This document shows positions 5,807-6,779 of a stretch of 6,779 nt of DNA, one piece after another (within the stretch, counting starts at the first letter, position 1; every line of letters begins with the position of its first letter). The DNA is from Elusimicrobiota bacterium (lineage in GTDB: Bacteria; Elusimicrobiota; Elusimicrobia; UBA1565; UBA9628). A program made the position numbers and the translations under genes. The stretch covers positions 1-6,779 of the forward strand of contig JAQUMZ010000146.1 in the NCBI GenBank assembly GCA_028717865.1, written 5' to 3'. The notes below the pieces were generated by a model. That model searched no databases and was not told the origin of the DNA. It was given only the letters and a program-made list of their open reading frames with translations.

Positions 5807-6779
5807 ATGGCCGCGGCCGGGATAAGGGTGTTTCTATGCGCCGCCCCTTTGTGGGGCCTGGCGCTGCTTGGTCCGGCCCGCGGCGCGCCGGCGGCGGAAA
5901 GCTCGTTTGCGTTCGGCCGTTTCGGCCGGGTGGCCGTTTACCGCCCCGAGAAGATAGAGCACGTCGTATTGTTCGCCTCCGGGGAGGACGGCTGGAACCC
6001 GGCCGCCTCCGGCATGGCCCGGGTCCTGCGCGAGCGCGGCGCGCTGGTGCTGGGGGTGGACCTGCCGAGGTATTTCAAGAGCCTGCGCGGCGCGCGGGCC
6101 GCCTGCTGGCAGCCGGCCTCGGACTTCGAGGCCTTGAGCCGGTTCGCGCAGAAGGAGCTCGGTCCGCCCGGCTATATCCGGCCGGTGCTCGCCGGCTATT
6201 CCTCCGGCGCGACCCTGGTCTACGCCCTGCTCGCCCAGGCGCCGCCCGGCGCCTTCCGCGCCGGCCTGAGCCTGGGCTTCTGCCCCGAGCTGCGCACGCC
6301 CAAGCCGCTGTGCCCCGGCTCCGGTTTGCCGCACGACGTCCTGCCCGGCGGCCGGGGCTTCCGGTACGGACCGGCGCGGCTGTCCGAGCGCTGGGTCGTA
6401 TTGCAGGGGCTTCAGGACGAGGCCTGCGCCCCGGCCGCGGCGGACGCCTTCGTCAAGGACGTGCTCGGCTCGGACATCGTCTTCCTGGACGGGGTCGGCC
6501 ACGGCTTCGCCGCGCCGCAGCGGTGGGAGCCTGAGCTCGCGCGGGCCTTCCTGCGGCTCGTCGCCTCGGATGCGGCCGGCGGCCGGCCGGCCGCGGTCGC
6601 GGACCTGCCGCTGGTCGAGAATCCGGCCCGGGGCCCACGGCCCTATTTCGCCGTGATGATATCCGGCGACGGCGGGTGGGCCGGCATCGACCGGAAGGTG
6701 GCCTCCACCCTGGTCGCCGGTGGCGTGCCGGTGGTCGGCCTGGACGCGCTGAAATATTTCTGGACGCCGCGCACGCCCG
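5807..6779 (+). CDS. acvB: AcvB/VirJ-family periplasmic protein (3' end missing)
   Basis: The frame is open for 324 codons and runs off the right edge; AcvB proteins usually have about 450 residues. Residues 1-26 form a signal peptide (R7, hydrophobic core 8-22, likely cleavage near 26-30), so the protein is probably periplasmic. Two related alpha/beta-hydrolase-like modules follow, as in AcvB. The first (about 31-260) has SGEDGW at 58-63, GYSSG at 130-134, D204 in QDEAC and H232 in GVGHGF. S132, D204 and H232 could form a catalytic triad. The second, VirJ-like module begins near 266 and shows ISGDGGW at 285-291, then VVGLDALKYFWTPRTP at the edge; its own nucleophile motif would lie beyond the window. 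Agrobacterium AcvB is a lysyl-phosphatidylglycerol hydrolase needed for virulence, usually next to the synthase gene lpiA. Whether lpiA lies to the right cannot be seen. The ATG at 5807 was chosen because it gives the signal peptide; it has no Shine-Dalgarno sequence. Confidence 0.88.
   Translation, partial: MAAAGIRVFLCAAPLWGLALLGPARGAPAAESSFAFGRFGRVAVYRPEKIEHVVLFASGEDGWNPAASGMARVLRERGALVLGVDLPRYFKSLRGARAACWQPASDFEALSRFAQKELGPPGYIRPVLAGYSSGATLVYALLAQAPPGAFRAGLSLGFCPELRTPKPLCPGSGLPHDVLPGGRGFRYGPARLSERWVVLQGLQDEACAPAAADAFVKDVLGSDIVFLDGVGHGFAAPQRWEPELARAFLRLVASDAAGGRPAAVADLPLVENPARGPRPYFAVMISGDGGWAGIDRKVASTLVAGGVPVVGLDALKYFWTPRTP

Noticed and set aside
5836..6534. A 232-codon plus-strand frame starting at 5836
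   Set aside because: It is out of frame with the AcvB-like protein, which has a signal peptide and family motifs; the shadow is Arg/Ala/Gly-rich.
1..6779. A new defence system or mobile element around the caspase gene
   Set aside because: Caspase domains occur in defence systems, but no partner effector, sensor, nuclease, transposase, integrase or phage gene is near, and the neighbours are envelope genes in opposing orientations.

Overview
The window is GC-rich (roughly 70% by eye) and comes from a Gram-negative-type bacterium. Three of its four gene products look membrane-anchored or exported, and one belongs to the periplasmic AcvB/VirJ family. The sequence does not fix the phylum. AcvB is best known from Proteobacteria, but this mixture of genes would also fit Elusimicrobiota or Myxococcota.

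The layout is divergent, then convergent, then divergent, with no operon inside the window. (1) At 1-1427, minus strand, lies the N-terminal part of a membrane-anchored GH18-like protein, probably a GH18/polysaccharide deacetylase/glycosyltransferase multidomain enzyme cut by the left edge. (2) A 108-bp divergent promoter region separates it from a complete secreted M3 zinc peptidase of the Dcp type at 1536-3671, plus strand. (3) A 140-bp convergent gap with a nested inverted repeat follows. (4) At 3812-5721, minus strand, is a Sel1-repeat/caspase (peptidase C14) locus in which the two halves sit in different frames. It behaves like one gene broken by a 1-nt shift near 4573-4603, and its 5' end also lacks a convincing start. 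(5) A short AT-rich divergent region precedes the N-terminal 324 codons of an AcvB/VirJ-family protein at 5807-6779, plus strand, cut by the right edge.

Functionally the genes point to cell-envelope work: surface polysaccharide handling (GH18-like), breakdown of peptides outside the cytoplasm (M3), a protein-interaction/protease protein (Sel1-caspase), and probable hydrolysis of aminoacylated phospholipid (AcvB). Nothing in the sequence shows that they act in one pathway. No RNA genes, insertion sequences, CRISPR arrays or phage genes were seen. The observations most worth checking are the frameshifted Sel1-caspase locus, the loss of the glycine loop in the M3 peptidase, and two start codons that lie at the predicted transcription start.
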